Shown here piece by piece: positions 24,901-32,548 of a DNA stretch of 64,000 nt. Origin of the DNA: Bacteroidota bacterium (lineage in GTDB: Bacteria; Bacteroidota; Bacteroidia; Bacteroidales; FEN-979); contig JAPLDH010000015.1 of assembly GCA_026391355.1 (NCBI GenBank), positions 1-64,000 of the forward strand, written 5' to 3'. How positions within the stretch are numbered: the stretch's first letter is position 1; each line of letters starts with the position of its first letter. Position numbers and translations under genes: made by a program. The notes below the pieces were generated by a model, which ran no database searches, was not told the origin of the DNA, and saw only the letters and a list, made by a program, of their open reading frames with translations.

Positions 24901-25413
24901 AAGGTTCACATAGGTTATCGCATTCGTCTGGTGGTTAAAGAGAGTCAGTGATGTCCCGTCTTGTGTGGCAACTACCGAAAAAGCCGATCCGCTACCGCTG
25001 AGGGTCACTTTAAAGGTAAGTATTCTGTAATCCAACCCCAACGCATTTACCGGCAACGCCAGAAAGGCATCAGTTGAGGCGGTGCGATGGTTAAGTCCAT
25101 ACACGGAAACTGGATCATTGGAAGTTACCCTGATCCCTTTGCTCTCAATTCCGCCCGAAAGTGCTACTCCAGAAGGAACCGTAAGCTGAGTTACAATGCC
25201 AGGGACGACTGTAAAATTTTGGGTTACTCCCGGAAAGGCTGAATAGACCGACCCGCTGGTTGAAAAGTTGGAAGAGATGAAAATTTGAAGTGTAGCTGTT
25301 CCTTGGTTTGGAGGGAAGGCAATCCAGAAATCAGTACCTACGTTGGTTGTTGTTTGGGAAAACCCAGTGTATGAAATACTAAAAAGGATAAAGATTAAAT
25401 AACGATGTTTCAT
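21952..25413 (-). CDS. Large secreted protein: IgGFc-binding-like N-terminus, Ig-like repeats, FISUMP C-terminus
   Basis: A 1153-residue secreted protein. A signal peptide (1-19) precedes an IgGFc-binding-like domain (about 22-410: TNVGTDFWIAFP, GIRVTSNDPVSVYGLN, HWVNVVAP). Then come a linker with a carboxypeptidase-like Ig fold, and at least three consecutive repeats of about 80 residues (about 690-920) of the form VS-I-AS-NPVCAGT-V-FTA-P-N-G-SPVYQWK-NG. The C-terminal 150 residues form a FISUMP domain (DIRDNKVYPTVQIGSQCWMAANL, CPPAWHVPTETEWTTL, GFSVRCLKD), a C-type-lectin-like fold. No T9SS sorting domain is obvious, so its export route past the periplasm is unclear. An adhesin role is likely by architecture only. 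Confidence 0.82.
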   Translation of the reverse strand: MKHRYLIFILFSISYTGFSQTTTNVGTDFWIAFPPNQGTATLQIFISSNFSTSGSVYSAFPGVTQNFTVVPGIVTQLTVPSGVALSGGIESKGIRVTSNDPVSVYGLNHRTASTDAFLALPVNALGLDYRILTFKVTLSGSGSAFSVVATQDGTSLTLFNHQTNAITYVNLDQGQTYIVEASNNADDLTGSRVQSNFPVGVFGSVKCVDIPSITCTACDHIVEMMWPYYSWGKNFVTVPLAGRDNSGDIFRVLADEDGTDISVNGTMVSTINTGDYYETNLAGNNSITTSKAALLAQYAKGQNCTGNTTGDPFIMLIPPCEQFLTNYTVVNVAGGFLTHWVNVVAPDYALGTIYQDGVLIPNAAFTQISTTNFYGAKRSVIAGSHTFTSTFPFGVFVYGWGNADSYGYPGGCSLSPVGTVNNVTLTPDTAYGQLNVTSVCLTANVTDNYTNPVVGVLVNFYVSGINPLTGNGYTDALGNAQYCYTQTGVIPGEDHIYAEVFGFKSDTSVVFWSYTPPCTNPATGGTVGNDQSGCGSYTPITLNNIQSPTGFAGTLEYKWQLSTTSSTTGFTDLAGSNSASYNPGPVIQTTWFKRLARVNCMSDWSGAVESNVIEIIVIPIVSVSVSISSTAEIVCSGTSVTFSATPVGGGPSPAYQWKVNGINVGISSPTYTYTPANSDIVTCILTSSEPCTSGNPATGNPITLTVNPNLPVSITIGASANPVCAGTQVNFTANPTNPGSSPVYQWKTNGISVGTNSLTYSFIPVSGDHITCTLTSNATCPTGNPATSNTINMTVNPLMPVSVSINASVNPVCSGIPVTFTATPTNTGSTPVFQWKVNGINSGTNSTTYQYLPVNSDTVNCTLTSSFICATGNPAVSNTITMTVNPLPVVSLTRCNDSVTSVNAQPFRLKGGISLGGTYSGPGVANGIFYPAIAGVGTKTITYSYINAALCSAFASRSLVISNSSLLVCGNPLTDIRDNKVYPTVQIGSQCWMAANLNYGTMIPGNISQRDNCINEKYCLNDITGNCQLGTVYYQWDEIMQYDDSPAKQGLCPPAWHVPTETEWTTLFNNYINNGFAGSPLKSTGYSGFNAMVNGTRHMNVIWDFAGMAIFYWSSDVHSPTKAWAHGMNSWDPSVSLYPSLRSNGFSVRCLKD

Positions 25414-25690
25414 TTCTGAGAAAAAAATATGCGAATGACAAGAATGAAAAATTCGGGAATGAAATTACAAATAATCGAAATACGAATGAATTCTATATTC
25501 AGAATTCTGACATGAAAGATAAAACCTGTTTAATATCTTTGTATCTATATTGATCTTCAAGGTTGTTCGCTTAAAGGAACGAATAGTTTTAACTGTTCTT
25601 TGTTAGTTGTTCACTGCTGACTGTACATTATTCTTTATTCACTGTTCGCTAAAAACCAACGAATAGTAAAAAGCAAACAATTATTCACAG
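25414..25690. other. Intergenic region with degenerate 7-bp-phased repeats
   Basis: There is no gene. Beyond about 25560 the DNA is built of related short words (GTTCACTG, GTTCGCT, CGAATAGT, CAAACAA), with AACGAATAGTTTTAA and AACGAATAGTAAAAA as two near copies. TATCTTTG at 25534-25541 (plus strand) matches a -7 box but no plus-strand gene follows. Confidence 0.4.
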
Positions 25691-26956
25691 TTAACTCTTC
25701 ATCAGCCATTTCCACACCGGTATGATGTTGATTTTTTTATTCTGAATGCTGAGCGTATCCTCTTGGTTGTATGTCAAAATCAGGCCTTCGGACAGATTAC
25801 AAAAATTGATCGCTTCAAGGAGGCCTTCTGTTTCGCGTTTATAATTATCGGAATTCAGCTCCCAACAAACCTGGGTTGCCTCTCCGATGGTTTTATTTGC
25901 CATTGTAATGAAATCACACTCCCGTTTTCCTGAAAAATAAAAAATTTCCTGATCAGGTTTGAAGTTAGATGATACCAGATTTTCAAGAAGCCACCCTTTA
26001 TCAACACCCGGTTGTGTCGATATAACCGGAATAAAGCCATTATCAACAAGATAAACTTTTTTATCATTAACCAATTGTTTATTCAGGCTATAATCAAATT
26101 TATTAACCAAACGCACCAGATAGGATTCTTCGAGGTAATCCGTATATTTCCGAATGGTATTGATACTACCTGCCGAAAGCTTTTTCGAAAGAGCATTATA
26201 GCTGAATTTTCGTGAAAAATTTGTCATCAGCCACAGATACAACTCTTTGGCAACATGTACATTTTCAACTTTCTTGCGGACTATGATATCTTTATACAGA
26301 ATATCATCATAGATTTGTCTAAGGATGTCGGGGTCTTTATACAATAAGAATTCCGGCATTCCGCCAATGGTCAGATAATCTTCAAACAGGCTAATAATGT
26401 TCGCACGATCTTCGGTTTGCAGAACATTGATTTTTTCAACTGCCATGTTTTTAAACCTCAGATATTCTGTGAATGAAAATGGCCTCAGCCCCGTATCGAT
26501 ATGCCGGCCTGTCAGCCTTGTGCTGATTTCCTCTTTTAACAACCCGGCATTGGATCCTGTAATAAAAAACTTAAACCCATTGTCGTAGAACCTGCGGACG
26601 AATGCATCAAAATCTTCAACATGCTGTATTTCATCAATAAAGAAAGTTTTTTGGGGGCCGAAAAGGCTAACAAGTGTTTCGTAAATATCATTGAAGCCGG
26701 TTGCTTCGAAATTCAGAAACCGTTCATCTTCAAAGTTTATATAATAAAAATCCTGATCATGATGATATTTTTTAATCACCTGCCGCAACAAAGTAGATTT
26801 TCCACATCGTCGTATACCTGTGACCACATGAATATGAGGCAATCTGAGTTTTTCGCCAATAACAGACAACGTTTCCCTTTCAATCCCGGTTTGCTTTTTC
26901 AGGATTGAGTTACGTTGTTCTGTCAGGATTTGCCGGAGTAATTCTTTTGATAACAT
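25691..26956 (-). CDS. AAA-family ATPase with DUF4143
   Basis: A 421-residue protein of the AAA_14/DUF4143 type. Walker A is GIRRCGKSTLLRQ (near residue 47), Walker B TFFIDEIQHVEDFDAF (near 97), then a sensor-like KFFITGSNAGLL. The C-terminal half is DUF4143, with the restriction-endonuclease-like tail EIFYFSGKRECDFITMANKTIGEATQVCWEL. These ATPases are common and often solitary, and their cellular job is unknown. A second, divergent family member lies at 36598-37737. It is flanked by intergenic repeats and has its own promoter. Confidence 0.88.
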   Translation of the reverse strand: MLSKELLRQILTEQRNSILKKQTGIERETLSVIGEKLRLPHIHVVTGIRRCGKSTLLRQVIKKYHHDQDFYYINFEDERFLNFEATGFNDIYETLVSLFGPQKTFFIDEIQHVEDFDAFVRRFYDNGFKFFITGSNAGLLKEEISTRLTGRHIDTGLRPFSFTEYLRFKNMAVEKINVLQTEDRANIISLFEDYLTIGGMPEFLLYKDPDILRQIYDDILYKDIIVRKKVENVHVAKELYLWLMTNFSRKFSYNALSKKLSAGSINTIRKYTDYLEESYLVRLVNKFDYSLNKQLVNDKKVYLVDNGFIPVISTQPGVDKGWLLENLVSSNFKPDQEIFYFSGKRECDFITMANKTIGEATQVCWELNSDNYKRETEGLLEAINFCNLSEGLILTYNQEDTLSIQNKKINIIPVWKWLMKS

Positions 26957-26973
26957 AGCAGATTAATATGTTA

Positions 26974-27006
26974 CAAATATAAGAAATTAATCAATAGAAT
27001 GAACAA
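26974..27006 (-). promoter_or_regulatory. Promoter of the DUF4143 ATPase gene
   Basis: On the minus strand TATATTTG (26981-26974) fits TAnnTTTG and TTG (27006-27004) lies 22 bases upstream. The start codon is 17 bases downstream of the -7 box, giving a very short leader. Confidence 0.45.
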
Positions 27007-27161
27007 TAATATAAAATATCATTCAAACTAATGAATGATTACGACTATCATGAATAAAGAAAAAAGAAAACGGAAACGTGAAAACTTATTTTTCACTCCT
27101 CACTCTTCACTGATTGTATGTTCGTATTTTTACAGCCTTTTAATCCATCCAGTAAACAGAT

Positions 27162-28604
27162 ATGCCTATGTCAAAGCATAAGTCCATTCCGCTTTTATCT
27201 CCCGAAAAATATCTCCGCACACGTGCCCGAACACTCCCCTTAGGCGCATGTTACATTAATGAATTTTGGCAAGATTCAGGAATGGCTTTCATTATTGTTA
27301 CACGAAAGCATGTCAATGGTAACCTCACTTTTGCTGTTTTCCAGGTCGATCTTCACTGCCTGGGTGTAAAAGACGCCTTCTGGAATTTCAATGTTTCATC
27401 GCTCGATGTGGATGAAATAATAAAGACACAAAGTGAAAAAATGAATGGAGAAGACCCATTGATTGATGTTGAATATGTACTTGTACATAATATCATCTAC
27501 GGAGCAATTGAATATGCAGAGGAACTGGGCTTTAATCCTCATAAAGATTTCAATCTTGTGAAAAACATCCTGGAAGAGGATGATGAACACGTTGATTTGA
27601 TGGAGATTGAATTTGGATGGAATGGCAAGCCCGCGATTTATCTCGGCAGAGAACATCATCCGAAAAATATTATCGCTCAACTTGAAAGAAGTGTCGGACC
27701 GGGTAACTTTCATATTATTGGTCTTGAAGGTGAAATTCCTAATGATGATGAGGATATGAATACGGGGATTTTCGATCAGGAGGAGGATAAATTTGAATAT
27801 GAGGGAGATGAAGAAGATTATACTATTTCAGAACTCTCAGTGATCGACAAACCGCTCGAAGACATAAATTCAACGGATATGGAAGATGTCTTCCTTGGCA
27901 GGAAAATTCTATCTGAACGTAATTTATTCCTGGTAACTTTTACTTTGTGGATGGAAGGATTGAATAAAAAAGATAAGAAAGAGGTTAAAAAAATTCTGAA
28001 TGAGATAGAGACCTGGAATATTTCTGATGAATCTCCTGATGAAATTGATTATTTCGAATCAGGAGACGAAATACAATGTTTTGAAAACCTCACTGAAGTA
28101 TATGAAAAGAATCCCCGGGAGGCCATTAAACCATTACAGCAAGCCATCCGGAAGTTCCCTGAAAACTATTCATTTTATAATCTGCTTGGGATGAGTTATG
28201 AAACGCTTGGGGAATTGGATTTAATGAACCGTCTTTCTGAAGAAGTGTACCGGAAATTTCCAAATCATGTAATTGCAGTTTGTAACTACATGAACCGGTT
28301 GTTCCTTGCCGGACGGATTGATGAATTTGAAGAACTGATGGACCCAAGTTTCAATATTCATAAGCAATTTCCCGGAAGAAAATTTTTTGCACCCAACGAA
28401 ATGCTTGCTTACACCGTACCTGTTATTAATTATCTTCTTGAAAGGAATGAAATTTTAAAAGTTGCAGTCTACACATTTTCCCTGACAATATTTGAATGGG
28501 ATGATTTTGCGGAAAAAGTCGCCAATCTTTTCTATCAGGTCGTTGGAGCCCGGCTTACAGAGCTTTTCCCGGAAGAAAAAATAGAAAAGTTCAGAAAACA
28601 GTGA
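27162..28604 (+). CDS. Acidic cytosolic protein with TPR-like C-terminus
   Basis: A 480-residue protein without signal peptide or membrane segments. Residues 10-200 form an unrecognised domain (PLLSPEKYLRTRARTLPLGACYIN, FNPHKDFNLVKNILEEDDEHVDLMEIEFGWNGKPAIYLG). Residues 200-235 are a very acidic linker. From about 300, PREAIKPLQQAIRKFPENYSFYNLLGMSYETLGELD and the following helices look like two to four tetratricopeptide repeats, so a protein-protein scaffold role is plausible. Two in-frame ATGs lie at 27162 and 27168, and either could be the start. TATTTTTA about 35 bases upstream may be a weak -7 box. Confidence 0.75.
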   Translation: MPMSKHKSIPLLSPEKYLRTRARTLPLGACYINEFWQDSGMAFIIVTRKHVNGNLTFAVFQVDLHCLGVKDAFWNFNVSSLDVDEIIKTQSEKMNGEDPLIDVEYVLVHNIIYGAIEYAEELGFNPHKDFNLVKNILEEDDEHVDLMEIEFGWNGKPAIYLGREHHPKNIIAQLERSVGPGNFHIIGLEGEIPNDDEDMNTGIFDQEEDKFEYEGDEEDYTISELSVIDKPLEDINSTDMEDVFLGRKILSERNLFLVTFTLWMEGLNKKDKKEVKKILNEIETWNISDESPDEIDYFESGDEIQCFENLTEVYEKNPREAIKPLQQAIRKFPENYSFYNLLGMSYETLGELDLMNRLSEEVYRKFPNHVIAVCNYMNRLFLAGRIDEFEELMDPSFNIHKQFPGRKFFAPNEMLAYTVPVINYLLERNEILKVAVYTFSLTIFEWDDFAEKVANLFYQVVGARLTELFPEEKIEKFRKQ

Positions 28605-28747
28605 ATTAATCGGAGAAAAATGAAAAGGTAATACTATTTTTTAATTTTTTTTCAGGCTCGGTAATACAGAATTTCCTCTTGTTTTTTAAGGTGTTCTATA
28701 GCAATCTCTATATGTTATCTTAAGGAAAATAGTAAAGGAAATGATTC

Positions 28748-28975
28748 CTACCAAGAAGGATTGTTATTGACATGTTGCATGTCATAGTAAAACCTCCTGC
28801 CGATAGTGTCAATCGGAGAGATATTATAATCTTGCTTTTTCGAAATCCCAAGATTTCTCATCTCTTCATGATACTCTTCAAACTCCGCAAATGTCTTATC
28901 CGATTGAAATGATTGATTTTTTTCCTTTATTAAGGTAGTCAGTTTATCAACTAACTTATTTTCATCTGTATTCAT
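28748..28975 (-). CDS. Small hypothetical protein
   Basis: A 75-residue, charged, probably helical protein (MNTDENKLVDKLTTLIKEKN at the start, EFEEYHEEMRNLGISKKQDY in the middle). No family is recognised. Amino-acid use is normal for this genome and it has no antisense competitor. It could be a stand-alone small gene or an antitoxin-like relic. Confidence 0.5.
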   Translation of the reverse strand: MNTDENKLVDKLTTLIKEKNQSFQSDKTFAEFEEYHEEMRNLGISKKQDYNISPIDTIGRRFYYDMQHVNNNPSW

Positions 28976-29156
28976 AACATTCTAATTTTGAAAATGTTAT
29001 ATGTAAATCAAAAGGCCGGATATGCAAAGAAAACGCAACAATATTTATCTTATTATCTTACGGAATTTTGGTGGTTGTAACGATTACCGGAGAATTGCAT
29101 TCTTTCTTTTTCCTCCTGAAAACTGTTTTGACATAATTTGTAATATCTTTGTCTCA

Positions 29157-29885
29157 CTAAAACATCACCAAAGATGCTATCTTTGGCCCGACCTTCCGAA
29201 AGGAGCGTTTCTCATTTATTCCAATTACCGCATCGCAATCTGTTGCTACCGGTGTTCCCCAGGTTTCGGTTCCTTTTTTATAATAAACAAGATAGTTGTA
29301 AAAGTATTGGGTTCCATATTCACTGATTTCGTAATAATGGCTGGAGAAATTTCCAAGACCTGTGGCATAGTATTGATAGCCGCTTGGATATTCCCACCCA
29401 GGACAACCGGTACAACAACTGTCCTGTAAAAAGCATACTGTTCCCCAGATATATCCGACCTGGTCCCTTCCAATAAAACGATCGGTCAGAAGACTATACT
29501 GATTTCCATCATGAACAATATGATCTACTTCCAGGGGCAGGTGTCCTGCCCAGTATTCCATGCCCAGAGATTGAAAATTGTACCTCTCAATGATTGTATC
29601 CCGGCCTGAGTACCATCCGGTCGGTCCATCTCCCTGGTAGCAATGTTCAACAGTGTAAACAACGGTATCATTCCCATAAGAAGTCTTCGCAAGGACGGTT
29701 TTAATGATTTTCTGACCACCACCCGATGCAGTGAGGGTATAGTGAAATTCATCCCCAACATCAAAATTATATATGTCCTGCCAAGTAATTCCCTGAAAGC
29801 CCATTCCGTTTGAGGTCTTTCCAGCTAACGAATAACAAAGGGTATCATAGGGAGTCCGGTATATATCATAAATGCGGATTAATCC
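29157..29885 (-). pseudogene. Secreted-protein fragment cut at both ends
   Basis: From just after an in-frame TAA (29888-29886), the frame reads GLIRIYDIYRTPYDTLCYSL and continues through MGFQGITWQDIYNFDVGDEFHY to the end. This resembles the middle of Bacteroidota T9SS cargo proteins that normally start with a signal peptide. There is no signal peptide or good start upstream. At the C-terminus GINEKRSFRKV is just where a sorting domain (usually continuing YPNP) should begin, but the frame leaves the family and stops nine residues later. Both ends are thus missing. If translated at all, it would start at the internal ATG at 29804 and stay in the cytosol. Confidence 0.6.
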
Positions 29886-30080
29886 TTAATGCTGGCTAAG
29901 CCCGATTGTTTTACCATTGAAAATGTGGGAGATCGTTTGCCCGTTATTTTGTTTCGCTTGCAGTGTGATGACCTTCACCTGGTCAGTTTGTCCTTGTATG
30001 GTCTCCTGCTGTAAGGCAGTCACCTTTGCTTCGAGGTGACAATTCGATGGAAGTGAGGTGTATTTCCGTGTCTCGTTCAT
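29886..30080 (-). CDS. Small hypothetical protein
   Basis: A 64-residue frame (MNETRKYTSLPSNCHLEAKV, then QQETIQGQTDQVKVITLQAK) with no recognised family. It ends in the same reading phase in which the downstream secreted-protein fragment begins, separated only by its TAA stop. The two could therefore be joined by deletion rather than being one gene. It could be the N-terminal part of a longer, lost protein. Confidence 0.4.
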   Translation of the reverse strand: MNETRKYTSLPSNCHLEAKVTALQQETIQGQTDQVKVITLQAKQNNGQTISHIFNGKTIGLSQH

Positions 30081-30122
30081 TGCAAAGTCGTTTCATATTA
30101 AACGGTTGATAACTAACTAAGA

Positions 30123-30164
30123 GTGAACAGTGAAATTGTTAGTTGTAAGTTGTTCACTGTTCAC
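30123..30164. terminator. Inverted repeat GTGAACAGTGAA ... TTCACTGTTCAC
   Basis: Perfect 12-bp arms at 30123-30134 and 30153-30164 flank an 18-base loop just after the stop of the ArsF-like gene, so it can serve as its terminator. The right arm continues as 7-bp-phased TTCACTG/TTCACCG/TTCACTG copies into the end of that gene. Confidence 0.5.
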
Positions 30165-30167
30165 CGT

Positions 30168-30590
30168 TCACTGCTTCAGCGCTTTGAGGATCTCTTCCTT
30201 CAACCTTGCCTTGAATCTTTCAGGGTTGCTCAGACCGTATGAGAAAGCGAATTCCGTAAGGTCATTTTTGACCTCCTTCCCCTGATCGTTCTTCACAATG
30301 TAAAGAGCCTGGGCATTGATTTCGAACCTTGCTACCAGTTTAGCAAACCCTTTATTTTCTGTATTTACTACCATGTATCGGATGGTTCCCTCTTTTATCT
30401 CTTTCGCAAAGTAAGTCTGTATTACTTTTTTTGTATTCTCTTCCACGGCCTGGTCGATCGGACAACGTTCGGTCGGATGAAAATAATAAACTTCCAAACG
30501 TGGCTTGTTACCGGCCACAGGTTTGGTTTGGGCATTTAAAAAGGTTAATGCTATGGATAGAATAAGGGAAATAAAAATGATCTTTCTCAT
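30168..30590 (-). CDS. Exported thioredoxin-like protein of the ArsF-like family
   Basis: A 140-residue protein with a signal peptide (1-20) and a thioredoxin-like fold reminiscent of proteins annotated as nitrophenyl compound nitroreductase subunit ArsF: LEVYYFHPTERCPIDQAVEENTKKVIQTYF, then RYMVVNTENKGFAKLVARFEINAQALYIV. In the relatives I remember, the position after the strand is RC-x-x-C. Here it is RCPID, so only one cysteine remains and no dithiol chemistry is possible. A -7 box TACCTTTG lies at 30642-30635. Function unknown. Confidence 0.6.
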   Translation of the reverse strand: MRKIIFISLILSIALTFLNAQTKPVAGNKPRLEVYYFHPTERCPIDQAVEENTKKVIQTYFAKEIKEGTIRYMVVNTENKGFAKLVARFEINAQALYIVKNDQGKEVKNDLTEFAFSYGLSNPERFKARLKEEILKALKQ

Positions 30591-30634
30591 GGGAATGGGT
30601 TATGGATTTTATTAAAATGGAGTTATTAATGGAG

Positions 30635-30642
30635 CAAAGGTA
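30635..30642 (-). promoter_or_regulatory. Putative -7 element of the ArsF-like gene
   Basis: TACCTTTG on the minus strand (30642-30635) matches TAnnTTTG and lies 45 bases before the ATG at 30590. No -33 box is evident. Confidence 0.4.
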
Positions 30643-30678
30643 AGGTATTTCAGACGGGTAAACCCAGTCCCTTACCTC

Positions 30679-30990
30679 TTAATTTGATCTCCTGTTCCTT
30701 CTTACTCCATGTCCTCCCAAAAGTCCCCAGCCACCGCTGCCAATCAGGAATCCGAAGGCATACCATGCCCCGTTATTATTCTGGGCGAATACGGTTGTCT
30801 TCTCATAGATCAACATCCCGATGAGATCAATGGGGGCCATAAAACCATGCAATAATCCACCCCAGAAACCATAAGTATGTCCCTGCAGGCAGTTGGAAAC
30901 GATTTCCCGGTTTGCGCATCCTGAAAACAGGATCAGCGACAGCAATAATAATCCCAGGATAACTGGCCATGATAAAAAATTCTTCTTCAT
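30679..30990 (-). CDS. Small lipoprotein, inner or outer membrane
   Basis: A 103-residue lipoprotein if started at MKKNFLSWPVILGLLLLSLILFSGC, where SGC is the lipobox and Cys the lipidated residue. An upstream start at 31089 would bury this signal and is rejected. The mature part has two glycine-rich hydrophobic stretches (GFWGGLLHGFMAPIDLIGMLIY and AFGFLIGSGGWGLLGG), a layout seen in small Bacteroidota envelope proteins without known function. It begins 29 bases after the metallopeptidase-like gene on the same strand, a probable operon. Confidence 0.7.
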   Translation of the reverse strand: MKKNFLSWPVILGLLLLSLILFSGCANREIVSNCLQGHTYGFWGGLLHGFMAPIDLIGMLIYEKTTVFAQNNNGAWYAFGFLIGSGGWGLLGGHGVRRNRRSN

Positions 30991-31019
30991 AATGTTTGAT
31001 TTAATGGATAACATAAAAA

Positions 31020-32387
31020 CTATTTTGGTCTGCTGATCAGGTAATTTCTTTTGAGGTCTCCCGGGTGCACGACAAACAAAGGTCCCCAACTGGGATTATT
31101 ATCATGCATCTTTGTCAAGATGGCAATCATGCCGGTGAACAGGGGTTGGATTTCCTGTTGTACCAACAATGCTTCATAAATTGCTGCGGCAACAACATGT
31201 GCAGCGTAGGCACCTGATAAAAGAGAAGGGTCCGGTTGTAAGGTGGAAGTCAGCGCTTTGCGGAGTCCGTCAACAATCTTTTCATCAGAGTCCTGCCAGT
31301 CCTGGAGTTCCTGCAGGGAATGGCCATTAAGTGTAGTAAACGGTGTTTGCATCAATGCTTTGGCGATGATATCTGCGGAACGTTGTGCGGAGGTTTTATC
31401 TATATAATCCGAACCATTGAGAACGATTTTGGTTATATCCTTCAATCCTTCCTTAAGAATAGCATCAGCCCAGTCATTCTTCCCGGAGAATGAAAGGAGG
31501 CGGATCACGGATGATCCCAGCATGATCCGGAGAATATCGGCCGGATGTTCATCGTCTTTTGGACCATCTGAACGGAGTTTCTGTTCCAATCCAAAAGACC
31601 CCAGCAAGGCACGGAAATAGGGAATGACAACAGCACTCGCAGCAGGTCCCATATTCAGTACCCCCATGGTATCAGAAATTGTTTCATCGATCCGGTCGCT
31701 CCAGTAATTTGCAAGGATCCCTCGGATCTTTGCATTCTTGATCTTGGTGTCCTTATTTATTGCCGCCTTGACAACTTGCGCCATCTCCGTGAGAAGCCCG
31801 TCATCAGCATGAACAATATCATGACCGGCGGTTTCATGAGCCAGGCATCCCCAGCCAACCAATACCCCGTGGGCATGCGAAGGCGGGAGATTCACGATGG
31901 CACAGTTAACATTAAAGGATATTGTAGCATCGGGAGTATCGGTATAAGGTCCATCATCCGGGTATCCCCATTTTACCAGCGGAGGCAAAAGATCGTGATC
32001 CGGAAATTTAATGTTGTGCCGGTCTTCGGCGCTTAAAAACCCGTCATACAGGTCACTGACAACCTCTTCAAAGGCATGGGTTGCATCCGCTTCATATTCT
32101 GAAGCATCCTGAAGGATTGCCTGGGCGATATCAAACAATATGAATCCCTGATCGTTATTCGGATTATGTAACTTTTTGAAATCGTTGACCGTGAATCCGT
32201 TTATGATCTTAACAAAGGGTTCACAAACGTTTTGGCGATAAATGGGTGGTAATTTATCCTTGGCAGCCGTAAGTTTCTTTTTCAAATCAGCAAGTGTCGC
32301 CGGGTCAGCCGGTCCCTTGTTTTTCTTTTTAAGATTGTTGTATGCATCCTTTTGTGCAGCATCCAGGTTGATAAATTTGATTGTCAT
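31020..32387 (-). CDS. Putative zincin metallopeptidase with HExxxH and ExxxD motifs
   Basis: A 455-residue protein without signal peptide or membrane helices that I do not place in a named family. It contains GCLAHETAGHD (His184, Glu185, His189) and, 46 residues later, DRIDETISDTMG (Glu235 ... Asp239). The second element is like the NEAISD helix of thermolysin-type gluzincins. The first resembles HExxH but with one extra residue (HExxxH). A metal-dependent hydrolase is a reasonable inference but catalysis is unproven. The ATG at 32387 is preferred to one at 32420 because the promoter's expected start point is only about 10 bases from the latter. A lipoprotein gene follows in the same direction. 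Confidence 0.65.
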   Translation of the reverse strand: MTIKFINLDAAQKDAYNNLKKKNKGPADPATLADLKKKLTAAKDKLPPIYRQNVCEPFVKIINGFTVNDFKKLHNPNNDQGFILFDIAQAILQDASEYEADATHAFEEVVSDLYDGFLSAEDRHNIKFPDHDLLPPLVKWGYPDDGPYTDTPDATISFNVNCAIVNLPPSHAHGVLVGWGCLAHETAGHDIVHADDGLLTEMAQVVKAAINKDTKIKNAKIRGILANYWSDRIDETISDTMGVLNMGPAASAVVIPYFRALLGSFGLEQKLRSDGPKDDEHPADILRIMLGSSVIRLLSFSGKNDWADAILKEGLKDITKIVLNGSDYIDKTSAQRSADIIAKALMQTPFTTLNGHSLQELQDWQDSDEKIVDGLRKALTSTLQPDPSLLSGAYAAHVVAAAIYEALLVQQEIQPLFTGMIAILTKMHDNNPSWGPLFVVHPGDLKRNYLISRPK

Positions 32388-32433
32388 AATACACGGGTTT
32401 AAGGTTATCTGATCCATCATGAATAATTAAGAG

Positions 32434-32464
32434 TAAAGATAGGCAGGAACTTCATATATTCAAA
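32434..32464 (-). promoter_or_regulatory. Promoter of the metallopeptidase-like gene
   Basis: On the minus strand TTTG (32464-32461), 19 bases, then TATCTTTA (32441-32434). Only the last base departs from TAnnTTTG. Confidence 0.55.
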
Positions 32465-32522
32465 TAAAAAATATCCGGTGAAAATCAAAAATTTTACCCG
32501 GAATAGAAGATGATATTTCTTT

Positions 32523-32530
32523 TACATTTG
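32523..32530 (+). promoter_or_regulatory. Putative -7 element of the symporter gene
   Basis: TACATTTG fits TAnnTTTG and lies 18 bases before the ATG at 32549. This argues against an upstream start at 32510, which would precede the promoter. Confidence 0.5.
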
Positions 32531-32548
32531 TCGATCAGTTCCTTACCA

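Noticed and set aside
25534-25541. Plus-strand promoter from TATCTTTG
   Set aside because: It matches the -7 consensus but there is no -33 box at the right distance and no plus-strand gene follows before 27162. A similar orphan match is at 29144-29151.
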